Assembly: GCA_964641125.1 (NCBI GenBank)
Contig: CAZXMO010000027.1
Coordinates: forward strand, 1 to 40,803
Source: JBKHAJ01 sp964641125
GTDB lineage: Bacteria > Spirochaetota > Spirochaetia > SPDA01 > CAZSGZ01
Length of the DNA: 40,803 nt
Reading direction: 5' to 3'
The translations under genes and the position numbers were made by a program. Each line of letters begins with the position of its first letter. Position 1 is the first letter of the stretch. Of this stretch, positions 6,205 to 16,600 are shown one piece after another. Below the pieces are notes generated by a model that made no database searches, was not told where the DNA came from, and saw nothing but the letters and a program-made list of their open reading frames with translations.

Positions 6205-8157
6205 CTATTTCTTCACAGTCTTCCTTGGCGAGCTTTTCTTGGTCCGCTTTTTAGGGCTCGTAAACTTTACAGATTTGACGTCCTTGGTGCTCAGGCGCAC
6301 CCCGGCGGCCTTAACGTTCTTGACAAGGTAATCCTTGACCGGGAAGGACTCCTCGGTGATCTTCATCCGGGGAGTCGGCTTGTAGCTCGCCTCGAGAACG
6401 GCGTTCGGGTCGGTGGTGACCTTTAAGATCCTGCAACCCTCGGGAACCAAGTGATAGGGCCGCTCGAGGATAAACTTATCGATGACGCACCTTTTTAAAT
6501 AGAGCTGCTTATCCTCGTTCAGATAGGCCACCGAAAAGACCTTCTTCGCCAGGTGCTCCTTGTCGGCGTGGCCGCAGGCGAGCATCCCCTTGTCCACGAA
6601 GAGCTTCTCGGGAACGTCGATCACCGAGTAGACCCCGGTCTTCCTAACCACTAGGATACGGTCGTAGACCGACACGTCGAAGAGCGCCGTTCCCGAGCTT
6701 AAACCGTATCCCAAATAGCCGGTGTCCCGGTCGTACTTCAAGGTCAGGTTCCGCTGGGCCGCCTCCCGGGCGTCCACCCGGTCGAAGCTCATGATCTCGG
6801 TCATTCTCGGATACTCGGAGCCGTAGTTTTCGATGATCCGGTCAAGAAATCCCACCGCGTAGTCGGTTATGTTTTTGAGATGTTTCCGGATCTCACCCAG
6901 GCGGGCACGGATTTCCTCCATCTCCTTCTTGGCCTTGTTGATGTCGTAGAGGGAAATACGCCGGATGGGGATCTTCAAGAGCTTCTCCACGTCCTCCTCG
7001 GTTACCTCCCGCTTTATCCGGTCGGCGAAAGGCTTGAATCCGTCGATAACCGCCTTCACCACCGAAGCTTGTGTCTTCATGGTTTCGATCTTCTTGTAGA
7101 TCCGTTCCTCCACGAAGATCTGCTCTAAGGTCCGCATGTGGAGGCGGTCCTTGAGGTGTCCCTCTTCGAGCTTGAGCTCGGCCTTAAGTATTTCCACGAG
7201 CCTTCCGGCGTGGTGCTGTACTACCTCACTTACGGTCATGCTCCGGGGCTGGTTGTCGTCGATGACGAGGAGGTTGACCGACACCGAGGTCTCGCAGTCG
7301 GTAAAGGCGTAGAGGGCGTCTAGGACTTCGTCGTTGTAGGTCCCCCGGGCAAGCTTGATCTCGATCTCCACCTCCTCGGCGGTAAAATCGTTGATGCCGG
7401 CGATCTTGATCTTGTTCTTCTTGGCCGCCGCCTCGATGGAGTTGATCAAACTCTCGGTGGTGGACCCGAAGGGGAGCTCCCGAATGACGATCCGCTTGGG
7501 GTCCTTGGTATCGAGCCGGGCCCGGGTAAGCACCTTTCCCTGTCCGTCCTCGTAGTCGGAGACGTCGATGAGCCCGGCTGTGGGAAAATCGGGATAGAGC
7601 TCCATCTTCTTCCCCTTCAGTGCGCTCTTTACCGCCTCGCAGACCTCCGTAAAATTGTGAGGCAGAATCCGGGTGGACATTCCGACGGCAATCCCCTCGG
7701 CGCCGTGGACTAAGACCACCGGAATTTTCGCGGGAAAGGCTAACGGCTCCTTGTTCCGCCCGTCGTAGGAGGGCTCGTACCGGGTGAGCTCGGGATTGTA
7801 GAGGAGCTCCTTGGCCAAAGGCTTGACGCGGCACTCGATGTACCGGGCAGCTGAGGCCTGATCGCCGGTATGGATGTTTCCGAAGTTCCCCTGCTTGTCG
7901 ATGAAGAGCTCTTTGTTGGCAATCACCACGAGGGCGGAATAGATGGAGGCGTCCCCGTGGGGATGGTACTTCATACAGTGACCCACTACATTGGCCACCT
8001 TGTGAAATTTGCCGTCGTCCATCTCTAAGAGGGAGTGGATGATCCGCCGCTGCACAGGTTTGAGACCGTCGTCTAAGTTAGGAATCGCCCGGTCCTTGAT
8101 AACGTAGGAGGCGTATTCCAGAAAATTATGATCGAAGAGCTTCTTCGCGTAGGCCAT
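6205..8157 (-). CDS. parC: Topoisomerase IV-type subunit A (ParC/GyrA family)
   Basis: 650 residues. The N-terminal breakage-reunion domain has DGLKPVQRRIIHSLLEM, KYHPHGDASIY and the catalytic tyrosine Tyr106 in AARYIECR. After the winged-helix and tower regions comes a coiled-coil stretch (EEIRARLGEIRKHLKNI) and then a short C-terminal part; a full six-bladed gyrase beta-pinwheel is absent, which fits ParC rather than GyrA. The last residues are a Lys/Ser/Arg-rich tail (KKRTKKSSPRKTVKK), probably a nonspecific DNA contact. Its ATG overlaps the parE stop by one base (TAATG). It forms an A2B2 enzyme that decatenates and relaxes DNA. Confidence 0.9.
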   Translation of the reverse strand: MAYAKKLFDHNFLEYASYVIKDRAIPNLDDGLKPVQRRIIHSLLEMDDGKFHKVANVVGHCMKYHPHGDASIYSALVVIANKELFIDKQGNFGNIHTGDQASAARYIECRVKPLAKELLYNPELTRYEPSYDGRNKEPLAFPAKIPVVLVHGAEGIAVGMSTRILPHNFTEVCEAVKSALKGKKMELYPDFPTAGLIDVSDYEDGQGKVLTRARLDTKDPKRIVIRELPFGSTTESLINSIEAAAKKNKIKIAGINDFTAEEVEIEIKLARGTYNDEVLDALYAFTDCETSVSVNLLVIDDNQPRSMTVSEVVQHHAGRLVEILKAELKLEEGHLKDRLHMRTLEQIFVEERIYKKIETMKTQASVVKAVIDGFKPFADRIKREVTEEDVEKLLKIPIRRISLYDINKAKKEMEEIRARLGEIRKHLKNITDYAVGFLDRIIENYGSEYPRMTEIMSFDRVDAREAAQRNLTLKYDRDTGYLGYGLSSGTALFDVSVYDRILVVRKTGVYSVIDVPEKLFVDKGMLACGHADKEHLAKKVFSVAYLNEDKQLYLKRCVIDKFILERPYHLVPEGCRILKVTTDPNAVLEASYKPTPRMKITEESFPVKDYLVKNVKAAGVRLSTKDVKSVKFTSPKKRTKKSSPRKTVKK

Positions 8158-9959
8158 TAGACCAGGTTCTCCATGATGAAACTCCGCCGCTCGGGGGTAT
8201 TCTTGCCCATGTAGAACTCGAGCATTTCCTGAACCCCTTTGATGGTCTTTAAGTCTACCTTGACGAGGCGGATGTTATCTCCTATAAACTGTCCGAACTC
8301 CTTCGGCGATATCTCGCCCAAGCCCTTGAACCGGGTCACCTCGGGCGAGGAGATTTCCTCCATCGCGGTATTCCGCTCCTTCAGGTTGTAGCAGTACCGG
8401 GTTTCCTTCTTGTTCCGGACCCTAAAGAGGGGGGTCTCTAAGATATAGATCCGCCCGGCCATGACAAGCTCTTCGAAATAGGTCAGAAAAAAGGTCAAAA
8501 GGAGATTCCTAATATGAAAGCCGTCGTAATCGGCGTCGGTTGCGATGACGATCTTCCCGTACCTCAAGTTCTCCACCTGGTTCTCTATGCCTAAGGCCAC
8601 CATCATATTGAACAGCTCTTCGTTCTTGTAAATGGCTGCCTTCTTCCTTCCGTGCATATTCTGGGGCTTTCCCCGGAGACTAAAGATCGCCTGGGTGTAG
8701 ACGTCCCGGGCTGAAACCATCGACCCGGATGCCGACTGCCCCTCGGTGATAAAGATAGTGGACTCCCTCCCCTTCTCCCCGTCCTGGAGATGATACTTGC
8801 AGTCCTTGAGGTTGGGTATCTTCAGGGCGATCTTCTTGGCGGCCTCCTTGGCCTCCTTCCTGACCGCGTTGAGCTCCTTCCTGAGCTTTTCGTTCCTGAT
8901 GATCTTGTCCTCCAAGGCCTTGGAGGCGCCTAAGTTCTTGTGGAGAAAATCGACGATCCCCGACTTGACCTCCTGGACGATCCAGCCCCGGATCTCGGTG
9001 TTGCCGAGCTTATTCTTGGTCTGGCTCTCGAAGACCGGGGTCTTCAGCTTGATCGAGATGGCCCCGGCGATCCCTTCCCGGACGTCCACCCCGGAATACT
9101 GCTTCTGATAAAACTCGTTGGTACCCTTGAGTATCCCCTCCCGGAAGGCGCTCTGGTGGGTCCCCCCGTCGCTGGTAAACTGCCCGTTGACGAAGCTGAA
9201 GTAGGTCTCGCCGTTGTTTCCGGTGTGGGTAAAGGCGAACTCGATATGCTCCCCGGTGTAGTGCCCGACGGGATAGACCGTCTCATCGCCGACCTCCTCG
9301 TGGAGGAGGTCTTTGAGGCCGTTCTTGGAGATGAAGGGCTTTTTGTTCAGGTAAAGGGTAAGACCGTTGTTCAGGTAAGCATAGTTCCAGAGACGCTGCT
9401 CCACGAACTCGAGGTTGTACTCGTACTCCCCGAAGATTTCCTCGTCGGGGATGAACTCGATTAAGGTCCCGTCCTTTTCGCCCTTCTTGGTCCCCTGTTT
9501 GCGGTCCTTGATCTTTCCCCGCTCGAAGTGCGCCTCGGCGTACTTCCCGTCCCGGAAGGCGACTACTTTGAAGGAGGAGCTCAAGGCGTTCACCGCCTTC
9601 GTCCCGACTCCGTTTAAGCCCACGCTGAATTGAAATACATCATCGTTGTACTTGGCCCCGGTGTTGATGACCGAAACGCAGTCTACGAGTTTGCCTAAGG
9701 GGATGCCCCGTCCGTAGTCCCGGACCCGCACCTTGCTCCCGTCGATACTGACGTCGATCTTGTCGCCGTGCCCCATGATGTACTCGTCGACGGAGTTGTC
9801 GATGACCTCTTTCAGCAGCACATAGATCCCGTCGTCCATATCGGTCCCGTCGCCGAGGCGGCCGATGTACATTCCGGTACGCAGACGGATGTGCTCGAGA
9901 GAGCTTAGGGTTTTAATCTTACTTTCGTCGTAGGTTGAGGTTTTTCGTTTTTCTGTCAT
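8157..9959 (-). CDS. parE: Topoisomerase IV-type subunit B (ParE/GyrB family)
   Basis: 600 residues. The GHKL ATPase domain shows LEHIRLRTGMYIG, LLKEVIDNSVDE, VRDYGRGIPLG and GLNGVGTKAVNALS; the TOPRIM domain shows TIFITEGQSASG, LRGKPQNM and ATDADYDGFHIRNLL, and the end has ITRFKGLGEIS-type residues (EVTRFKGLGEISPKEFG). No large insertion is present. It is the first gene of a two-gene operon with parC. The start (ATG 9959) follows a short intergenic stretch after the BASS-transporter stop at 9992. Calling it ParE rather than GyrB rests on its size and on the partner's short C-terminus. Confidence 0.9.
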   Translation of the reverse strand: MTEKRKTSTYDESKIKTLSSLEHIRLRTGMYIGRLGDGTDMDDGIYVLLKEVIDNSVDEYIMGHGDKIDVSIDGSKVRVRDYGRGIPLGKLVDCVSVINTGAKYNDDVFQFSVGLNGVGTKAVNALSSSFKVVAFRDGKYAEAHFERGKIKDRKQGTKKGEKDGTLIEFIPDEEIFGEYEYNLEFVEQRLWNYAYLNNGLTLYLNKKPFISKNGLKDLLHEEVGDETVYPVGHYTGEHIEFAFTHTGNNGETYFSFVNGQFTSDGGTHQSAFREGILKGTNEFYQKQYSGVDVREGIAGAISIKLKTPVFESQTKNKLGNTEIRGWIVQEVKSGIVDFLHKNLGASKALEDKIIRNEKLRKELNAVRKEAKEAAKKIALKIPNLKDCKYHLQDGEKGRESTIFITEGQSASGSMVSARDVYTQAIFSLRGKPQNMHGRKKAAIYKNEELFNMMVALGIENQVENLRYGKIVIATDADYDGFHIRNLLLTFFLTYFEELVMAGRIYILETPLFRVRNKKETRYCYNLKERNTAMEEISSPEVTRFKGLGEISPKEFGQFIGDNIRLVKVDLKTIKGVQEMLEFYMGKNTPERRSFIMENLV

Positions 9960-9991
9960 GGTCTCCCAGTTTACTATGCAGAAATATTACT

Positions 9992-10954
9992 CTATTTTAA
10001 GCCTTTCCGCGGTTTTTGTACAGAGGAAGCTTCGCCCTTACTGCCCTTACCGTTACCTTTAAAAAGCCGCCTTAAGATTACCGGCAAAAGAATAACAGGA
10101 AGCTGGTATAGAACGCAGATAAGGAGTACCCGGGTAGAGAAGAACTTGAGGGCTATTCCCACGGAAAGACCTAGGTTCATATAAGGAATTGCCACGGCAA
10201 GGCCCATCCTCCTCGGCTTGGACAGGAAGGGGAATCCGAAGTAGCCCACCGCCACCAGAAGGGCGCATAACGGGACCGCCACGGCCAAGGCGAAGAGGGC
10301 GTATCGGGGATGGGCGGTTATATATCCCGAACCCCGTGCCCCGATTCCGACGAGGACGAGGAAGAGGAGGAGGATTGATACCGCCCCGTGCATCGGCTCG
10401 GTCCGCCGGATGATTCTCTTTCCAAACCGCCTCGCCGGAAGGGAAGCGAAAAAGGGAATAAAGATAAGCTCGGCTAAAGTAATCATCATCCCTACCGTAT
10501 CGAGCTCGAGGTGGGCCCCGGCAACCAAGCCGATAAAGAAGGGGAGATAGAACGGAGCAATGAAGGCGCTTACCACCACCAGGGCCAAGACGAAGGCGGT
10601 ATCCCCACGGATGAGGTCGGTCAGCGCGGGGGTAATCATCCCCGGAGGCGTCGCGGTCAGCAGGAGGAGCGCCAGGGCGACATCGGTGTCGATCCCCGCG
10701 GCGGCGAAGTAGAGGGCGGCGGGAACCAGGGACTTTGCACCGATGAAGACGGCCGCGGGGAGGTGAAAGTACTTGAGTGTTTTGAAAAACTCGCCGTAAT
10801 CGATGGTCAAAAACGATACGAAGATGATAATCCCCAATATCGGGAGCACCGCCTCGTTCAAGGGGAGAAACACCTTGGGAATAAAGAATCCCAAGATGAG
10901 GCCGGATAGGAAAATGAGGCCGAAGTACTTTTTGACGATGTCGTACCAGGTCAT
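9992..10954 (-). CDS. BASS-family (bile acid:sodium symporter-like) transporter
   Basis: 320 residues from ATG 10954, with about nine or ten hydrophobic segments. Features typical of the BASS/SBF superfamily are LLLTATPPGMITPALTDLIRGDTAFVLAL in the middle (the crossover region with conserved prolines) and, in the second half, VAIPYMNLGLSVGIAL. The frame is open upstream to 11305, but that part is a low-complexity Arg-rich translation of the opposite frame of pbpC, so the start is placed at the methionine before the first membrane helix, eight bases after the pbpC stop. It is the last gene of the envelope operon. Substrate unknown; organic acid or sodium-coupled transport is typical. Confidence 0.8.
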   Translation of the reverse strand: MTWYDIVKKYFGLIFLSGLILGFFIPKVFLPLNEAVLPILGIIIFVSFLTIDYGEFFKTLKYFHLPAAVFIGAKSLVPAALYFAAAGIDTDVALALLLLTATPPGMITPALTDLIRGDTAFVLALVVVSAFIAPFYLPFFIGLVAGAHLELDTVGMMITLAELIFIPFFASLPARRFGKRIIRRTEPMHGAVSILLLFLVLVGIGARGSGYITAHPRYALFALAVAVPLCALLVAVGYFGFPFLSKPRRMGLAVAIPYMNLGLSVGIALKFFSTRVLLICVLYQLPVILLPVILRRLFKGNGKGSKGEASSVQKPRKGLK

Positions 10955-10962
10955 GGAAGAAG

Positions 10963-13146
10963 CTACCGTACCTCGATAGTGATGGAATCGGAGTGTCCGC
11001 CGCGCTCGGCCGTGATCGTATGGACACCCCGGCGCAGAGGAAGATACCACGAATCCCGGCCCGCGGGAAGGACCTGCTCTCCCAGGCCGGCCGCGGCGAC
11101 ACCTACCGGCCCCGTTCCGCCCCGCACCTCGAAGAGCACCGCCTGGTCCTCCCGAGGCAGGGAATCGTCGTAGTAGTATACCGCTCCGTCGGCGGGACGA
11201 AGAATGGTAATTCGATCGCCGCCTAAGGCGGACGGGAAGCCGGTCCGGGATGTGAACTCCGGGCCGTACCTGCTTGCGGCTTCCCCTTCGTGGTCGACAC
11301 CGCACCGGGGAGGCGGCTTTCGGGTATATTCCCTTACTACGGCGGGACAGTCCTCACCGGCGAGGTTCCCCGTAACCGCGCAGATTTCGACCCGGGCCGC
11401 CCCGGGGGGTTCGGGGAGCGGGTCGCCGGAGGAGCCCTGCAGATAGAGGAGAAGCTCCCGGACTATACCCAGAGGAATGGAGCTCCCGGTCCGCCCCATT
11501 ACGGTCTCCCCGGTCAGATTCCCCATCCACACCCCTACGGTGTACCTCGGGGTGGCGCCTAATGCCCAGATGTCCTGGAACTGGTTCGAGGTCCCCGTCT
11601 TGAATACCGCCGGGAAGGGGGTCTCGAAGGTCCGGACCGATCCGAAGCCGGGGATACGGGCGGCGTCGTCGGAGAGGATCGAGCAGATCACACCCGCGGT
11701 GTACCGGGAAACGATCCGTACACCTTCCCTTCTCCCCGCCACCGGCAGATAGGAGAGCTCCGGAAGGGTGCCTCCCCGGGGGAAGGCCGCAAAGGCCCGG
11801 ATCAAATCGAGGAGACTCACCTCCCGGTTCCCCAGGGAAAGGCCCAGCCCGCTCAAGCCGATCTCCGCCGGGCTCCCCGGGAAACCCGCCGATACGAGAA
11901 AATCGGCAAACCCTTCGACTCCTAACTGATCGAGGAGATAGACCGCGGGGACGTTCAAGGATGACGCCAGGGCCGTCCGGAACCGGACCGGACCGCGGAA
12001 TCGGTTATCGAAGTCGGTGGGGGTATACACTTCGCTCGTACCGAATTCGAGGGGGTAGTCGGGGAGAATGTTCCACGCCTCGTATCCCTGTTCCAGGGCG
12101 AGAGCATAGAGAAAGGGTTTGAGGCACGATCCGGGCCGGCGGGGCACCCGGACCGCGTCGATCATCGAGCCTTCTCCTCCGCGGAAGTAATCCGGCGAGC
12201 CTAAGTACGCGAGAATCTCTCCCGTTCGGGTGTCGAGGACCGCCGCCGCGGCATGCCTAATCCGGTGAGACTCGTATCTCTCGAGGGCGTGGTGAACGAG
12301 CCCTTCCACACGGTGCTGGATGTCGAGATCCAGACTGGTGCGCCCGGAGTTCGCCCCGGCAAGATCACCTGACGCCGCCGCAAGAAAATGGGGGGCCTCG
12401 AAGCTCCTATTCCCGGGACGGACGGCGGCAAAAGCGGCGGCCCGGGACAGCTCGCCCTCTCCTACGGGCAGCCGGAACCGTCCGGCAATCCCCATGGCAG
12501 CCACGACCGCCGCTTCCGGATCTTCGGCGGGGGAAAGGTCCCGTGGCCGGCGGGGGACAACGGCGAGAAGGAGCGCCTCGGGGACGGTGAGCTCCGCTAC
12601 GGATTTTCCGAAAATGCTCCGGCTCCCGCTCTGGATTCCTTCGGCCCCTCCGCCGAAAGGGAGGGAGTTCAGCCACAACTCGAGGATCTCGGACTTGGAA
12701 AACCTCGTTTCGATACGGACCGCATTTATCACCTCCCGTATCTTGCCGGAAAAACTCCTCTCCCCGGGGACGACCATTCCCGCGAGCTGCATAGTAATGG
12801 TGGAAGCACCGGATACGACCCTTCCCGCCCTCGCGGCGTCGATTAAGCTCCGTGCCGCGGCGAGCCCGTCGAATCCGGGGTGAAAGAAAAACCGCTTGTC
12901 CTCGCTCAGGACGAAGGCTTCCACGACCTGCAAGGGCGCCTCATCGAGGGATACGTACTCCCTGCGCAGTCCCCCCTCGAGGGGCAGAACCCGGAGTAAT
13001 CTCCCCTTCCGATCGGTGACGGGGGTGCTGTAGGGCCGACTTAAAAACCTTTCGAGCTCAGGAAAGGGAGTAAGCCGGAAGGCAAGGTATCCGGCAGAAG
13101 AAAGCAGAGCGACTGCCAAGGCGGCGGAGACACCTAAGAGGAGCAT
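10963..13146 (-). CDS. pbpC: Penicillin-binding protein 1C (bifunctional peptidoglycan synthase)
   Basis: From ATG 13146 this is 727 residues. One N-terminal membrane helix is followed by a GT51 glycosyltransferase domain (VLSEDKRFFFHPGFD, ASTITMQLA), then a transpeptidase domain with the serine SxxK motif in RRPGSCLKPFLYAL and the KTGTS box, and a C-terminal BiPBP_C-type beta domain ending DSITIEVR. The family normally has a short basic cytoplasmic tail before the helix. That tail is visible if the N-run at 13213-13312 is removed as an assembly artefact: the frame then continues in phase to ATG 13355, adding 31 residues rich in Arg and Lys. That start overlaps the upstream stop by one base. 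It acts with the alpha-2-macroglobulin lipoprotein upstream, as in the yfhM-pbpC pair. Confidence 0.92.
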   Translation of the reverse strand: MLLLGVSAALAVALLSSAGYLAFRLTPFPELERFLSRPYSTPVTDRKGRLLRVLPLEGGLRREYVSLDEAPLQVVEAFVLSEDKRFFFHPGFDGLAAARSLIDAARAGRVVSGASTITMQLAGMVVPGERSFSGKIREVINAVRIETRFSKSEILELWLNSLPFGGGAEGIQSGSRSIFGKSVAELTVPEALLLAVVPRRPRDLSPAEDPEAAVVAAMGIAGRFRLPVGEGELSRAAAFAAVRPGNRSFEAPHFLAAASGDLAGANSGRTSLDLDIQHRVEGLVHHALERYESHRIRHAAAAVLDTRTGEILAYLGSPDYFRGGEGSMIDAVRVPRRPGSCLKPFLYALALEQGYEAWNILPDYPLEFGTSEVYTPTDFDNRFRGPVRFRTALASSLNVPAVYLLDQLGVEGFADFLVSAGFPGSPAEIGLSGLGLSLGNREVSLLDLIRAFAAFPRGGTLPELSYLPVAGRREGVRIVSRYTAGVICSILSDDAARIPGFGSVRTFETPFPAVFKTGTSNQFQDIWALGATPRYTVGVWMGNLTGETVMGRTGSSIPLGIVRELLLYLQGSSGDPLPEPPGAARVEICAVTGNLAGEDCPAVVREYTRKPPPRCGVDHEGEAASRYGPEFTSRTGFPSALGGDRITILRPADGAVYYYDDSLPREDQAVLFEVRGGTGPVGVAAAGLGEQVLPAGRDSWYLPLRRGVHTITAERGGHSDSITIEVR

Positions 13147-13196
13147 CCGCGCCCCCAGGCGTTGAACCTTACCGGAATGTCCGCGACGGGGACCTG

Positions 13197-13328
13197 TCCT
13201 TCGGACTTTCCTNNNNNNNNNNNNNNNNNNNNNNNNNNNNNNNNNNNNNNNNNNNNNNNNNNNNNNNNNNNNNNNNNNNNNNNNNNNNNNNNNNNNNNNN
13301 NNNNNNNNNNNNTCCTTCGGACTTTCCT
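13197..13328. other. Assembly gap of 100 N flanked by an identical 16-base sequence
   Basis: Positions 13213-13312 are exactly 100 N. The 16 bases immediately before (13197-13212) and after (13313-13328) are identical, TCCTTCGGACTTTCCT. This is what results when two contigs ending in the same short overlap are joined by a default gap instead of being merged. Deleting 116 bases restores one continuous reading frame from ATG 13355 into pbpC, which supports there being no missing sequence. Confidence 0.85.
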
Positions 13329-13354
13329 CCGGGATAATTTCGATCTGCCGGGCA

Positions 13355-13657
13355 TCAGGGAAGGGGAAAATCGTAGGTGTCCGCCATGCGCAGGATGAAT
13401 TCGATGTGTTCCCGGTCCCAGCTCATGAACTCATCGGCGGTGCAATTGCCCGTGGCCGCTTGGACGAGCTCGGCGCAGATTTCGGCCAGCTCTTTGTCCC
13501 CGTAGACCTCCGCGGCCTCCCGGAATATCTCCTTTCCATTGTATCTGCGGGGAAAAACCTCGAGAAAGGCCGCTTTGAGCTTCTCTCTCCGGTCCGATCT
13601 TCCGCTCGATGCGATGGTGAGGAACTGCCTCCCTAATGTCCAATCTATGTAAGCCAT
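13355..13657 (-). CDS. Small conserved-looking protein between alpha-2-macroglobulin and pbpC, function unknown
   Basis: 100 residues, no signal peptide or membrane segment, mostly charged and helical (REKLKAAFLEVF, GKEIFREAAEVYGDKELAEICAELVQAA), ending in EHIEFILRMADTYDFPLP. I do not recognise the family. It begins 28 bases after the alpha-2-macroglobulin stop, and its own stop overlaps the predicted true pbpC start by one base (TGATG). Its position inside the operon argues for a real, co-expressed gene, perhaps a cytoplasmic regulator of the envelope system. That role is a guess. Confidence 0.65.
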   Translation of the reverse strand: MAYIDWTLGRQFLTIASSGRSDRREKLKAAFLEVFPRRYNGKEIFREAAEVYGDKELAEICAELVQAATGNCTADEFMSWDREHIEFILRMADTYDFPLP

Positions 13658-13685
13658 TCTATATAAGCCATACCGGCTTCTCCTA

Positions 13686-16600
13686 TCATTCTCCGCGTTT
13701 TATAATAAAGAGTTTACCCCCGGTCCTTCCGAAGATTTCCGGCTCGTACATACATTCTCCTGATGCCGGCGGGGTCGGGTAGACCCCCGCGCTGGTAGTC
13801 CTTATGAGAAAATCCGCCCGCTGCCTCCCTTGGGGAAAGGTGTCCCAGAAGAACCGGACCTCATTATCGTAGATCGTGCTGGTGTAATTCCGGTAGTGTC
13901 CGGCCGGGGTTTCAAAACGGTCGGCGTACTCGCCGTAGGAGGGAGTGGTGCCGAAGGATGCATCCAACACCTCCGCCCCGGAGGGTATCGGCACCCGGAC
14001 GGCAAGGAAATTCCTCAGCCTGGTGGTCGAGACGTACACCTCGACCCGGTAGGTTTTCCCGGCGACGAGCTCCGTTAGCCCGACTGAATTGCCCTCGGTG
14101 TCGAAATACTCGGTATGGATTCCGATCCCCTCGTCCCGGGGGAAGATGACCTCCGCGGGGAGGGAGTACCTGAGGGTGGCTGTGTAATAGAGGGTGCCGC
14201 CTCCCTCCGCGGAAAAGCTCAAAGGAACGATTTCTTCCCGGGCTATGCCCTTGAGATCATCCTCGAAGGAGGCCCTCATGCTGACGATATCGGTGGGCCC
14301 GGTCAAGGGTTCCTCGACAAGGGTGATGTCCCCGGCCCGGACCCGGGCGGTAAAGTCTATTCGGGAGTCCTCGTAGCCCCTGCTCTTAGCCAGAGATAGG
14401 ACGGCCCAGTTGGTATCGGCGGTGTTGTGCCACACCCCGCCTTGCTGCCTCGTGAGGAGGGTATTCACCAGTCTGGGGACCATCGTGCCGTCCGGATCGG
14501 ATTCGAGCTGGTTCAACAGATACAGCGAGAGCTGTTCCGTTTGAGAATCGTAGAACAACCCGTCGGCCTCGTAAGTCTCGGTAATATCGACTGTCCGCGT
14601 TCCCGGCCGGGTGAACTGTTTCATCCGTTCCAGGCAGTCCCTCGCCTTCCCGATCCGTCCGAGCTGCCGATACGTCAGACCGAGGAAGCCGTAGCCGCTC
14701 AAACCCACCTCGTCGCCCCGGGCAAAATACCTGTCCGCCTCGGCGCCGACCCGGCCCCCGTAGAGAGAGCGTACGTATATACCATAGAGCATGAGATACG
14801 CTGAGCTCCTGACCCATTCCGGGGGATTATCCAGGTAACGGACCAACTCGAGCCTGTCAATCCCGTCCGGAAGAGTAAAACCCTCACCCTCCGCCAAAGA
14901 GAGGAGATGGGCCGCCCGCACCGTAGCGTAATACGAGGAGTAGGCCGCTCCCGATTCGGGCCAGAAGGGAAAGCCTCCGTCGGACCTCTGAAATTCACCC
15001 CAGGCCTCGAGCTCCTCCCGGACCAGGGCCCGGGGATCGAACACGCCGGAGGGATCCTCGAGGACAGGCCGGAGAAAAAACTCCGCTTCATCGGCGAAGA
15101 CGACTAAAGGCATGAGGCGGCTCGCCCGCTGCTCCATGCATCCGTACGGGTATTCCACCAGATAGCGCACCGCCTCGTTCAGCGAGGCGATACGGGAGCC
15201 CGATAGGGTGAGGTCCAGAAACCCTTCGCCGGTTCCGGCGAGCTCCGGAACCACCAGCCCCTCCTCGGCTGTTGGTTCGGCGGCCCCGGTGGTGGTAAAG
15301 GACTCGAAAACTCTAGGCACTTCCACGGGGAAGGTGACGGTGAGCCGTTCGCTATGGACGGGGGAGGTCGTGGTTACGGTGACCTTCGCCTCTCCCGGCC
15401 GGACCGCTTTCAGCTCGAAGGGGACCTCGATGGTAGAGTGGGGGGGAACGGTGACGCCTTTTCCCGCGGTCTTACCTATCTCGATCACCTCGGCGGAAAC
15501 GGTAATCTCGCACTCCTGACGGTCCTCGGTGAGATTGGTCACCAAGACACTCCCTATTCCGGTGTCCCTGACCCGCATCCTACGCGGGAAGGCGGTCTTT
15601 ATGTTGATCGGATTCCTGGCTTGGATCTCTTCTTCCGCGATCCCGAAGGTATCGTCCTTAACCGCTACCGCTGTGCACCGGTAGGTAGTGAGGGTATCGG
15701 GCAGGGCGAAGCGGACCGTTACCCTTCCCTTCTCATCGGTCGTGAGTAAAGGTTCGAATACGGCGGTGGCCCGGAAATCGCTCCGCTCCTGCAGCCCTCC
15801 CGGGGCTTCTTCGGCCATCGCCTTGGCGTCTCCCCCGCCGCCGCCTAACAGGTCGGTTACGTCGTAGGTCACCGGGTCGATCAAAAGCGACCGGGAATCC
15901 CCGCCGTCGACACCTAGGGGAAACTTCCCTTCGGAATAGAAAAACTCTAAGGGATCGGGGACGTGGTAATCGATCAGATCGAGGACCCCCCGGTCCGCCG
16001 CGATGAAGGCCACCTCCGCCCCTTTCGCGGGCTTACCGTTCTCGAACACGGTGAGAATGACCTCCGCCTCACTCCCGGGTTTAAAAACCGGCGATGAGGG
16101 CTCGATCGTCACATTCAACCCCTTCGAATCGGTCTCCACCCGCAGGGGAGTGATGCCGAAAAGCCCCTTCGGCTTGTCCAGGTCCGGGGTAAAGTAGTCG
16201 TGATCGGGCTTTCCGGTGCGGACGGTATAGGAGCACAGGCTCACGTAGACTATTGGGAGATACTCCGATTTTACCGGCACCTCGATGAGCCGGGAAGATC
16301 CCTCGATACTGATGATTTCCTCGGAAATGATCCCCTCCCGCTCCACGGTCAAGAGGTAGTTCCCCTCGGGCAGGGGTGTCTGGACAAGTATCTGAGCGGT
16401 CTCACCGGGTTCGTAGATCCGTTTGTCCGGTTTGAGCTCGATCTGGTCCTCGTCGAGGCCGCCCCAGCGGACCCATTCCGCCCCGGTGCTGTAGAAGGGA
16501 ATGTCGGTTACCGCGATCCGCCCGGCCGCGTCACGAGCGGACAAACGGAGATAGTAGCGGCCGCTTTGCTTGGGCGTAAACTGTACCCGTCCCTCGCCGG

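Noticed and set aside
10059..11102. 347-codon open frame on the minus strand overlapping the BASS and pbpC genes
   Set aside because: Arg/Pro-rich translation without domains, an out-of-frame shadow in GC-rich coding DNA.
10955..11305. N-terminal extension of the BASS transporter to 11305
   Set aside because: It lies inside the end of pbpC in another frame and reads as Arg/Gly-rich low-complexity sequence; the methionine at 10954 directly precedes the first membrane helix.
13197..13328. A genuine direct repeat or mobile element at the N run
   Set aside because: The repeat is only 16 bases, directly abuts exactly 100 N, and removing it restores a reading frame, which fits an unmerged contig overlap.
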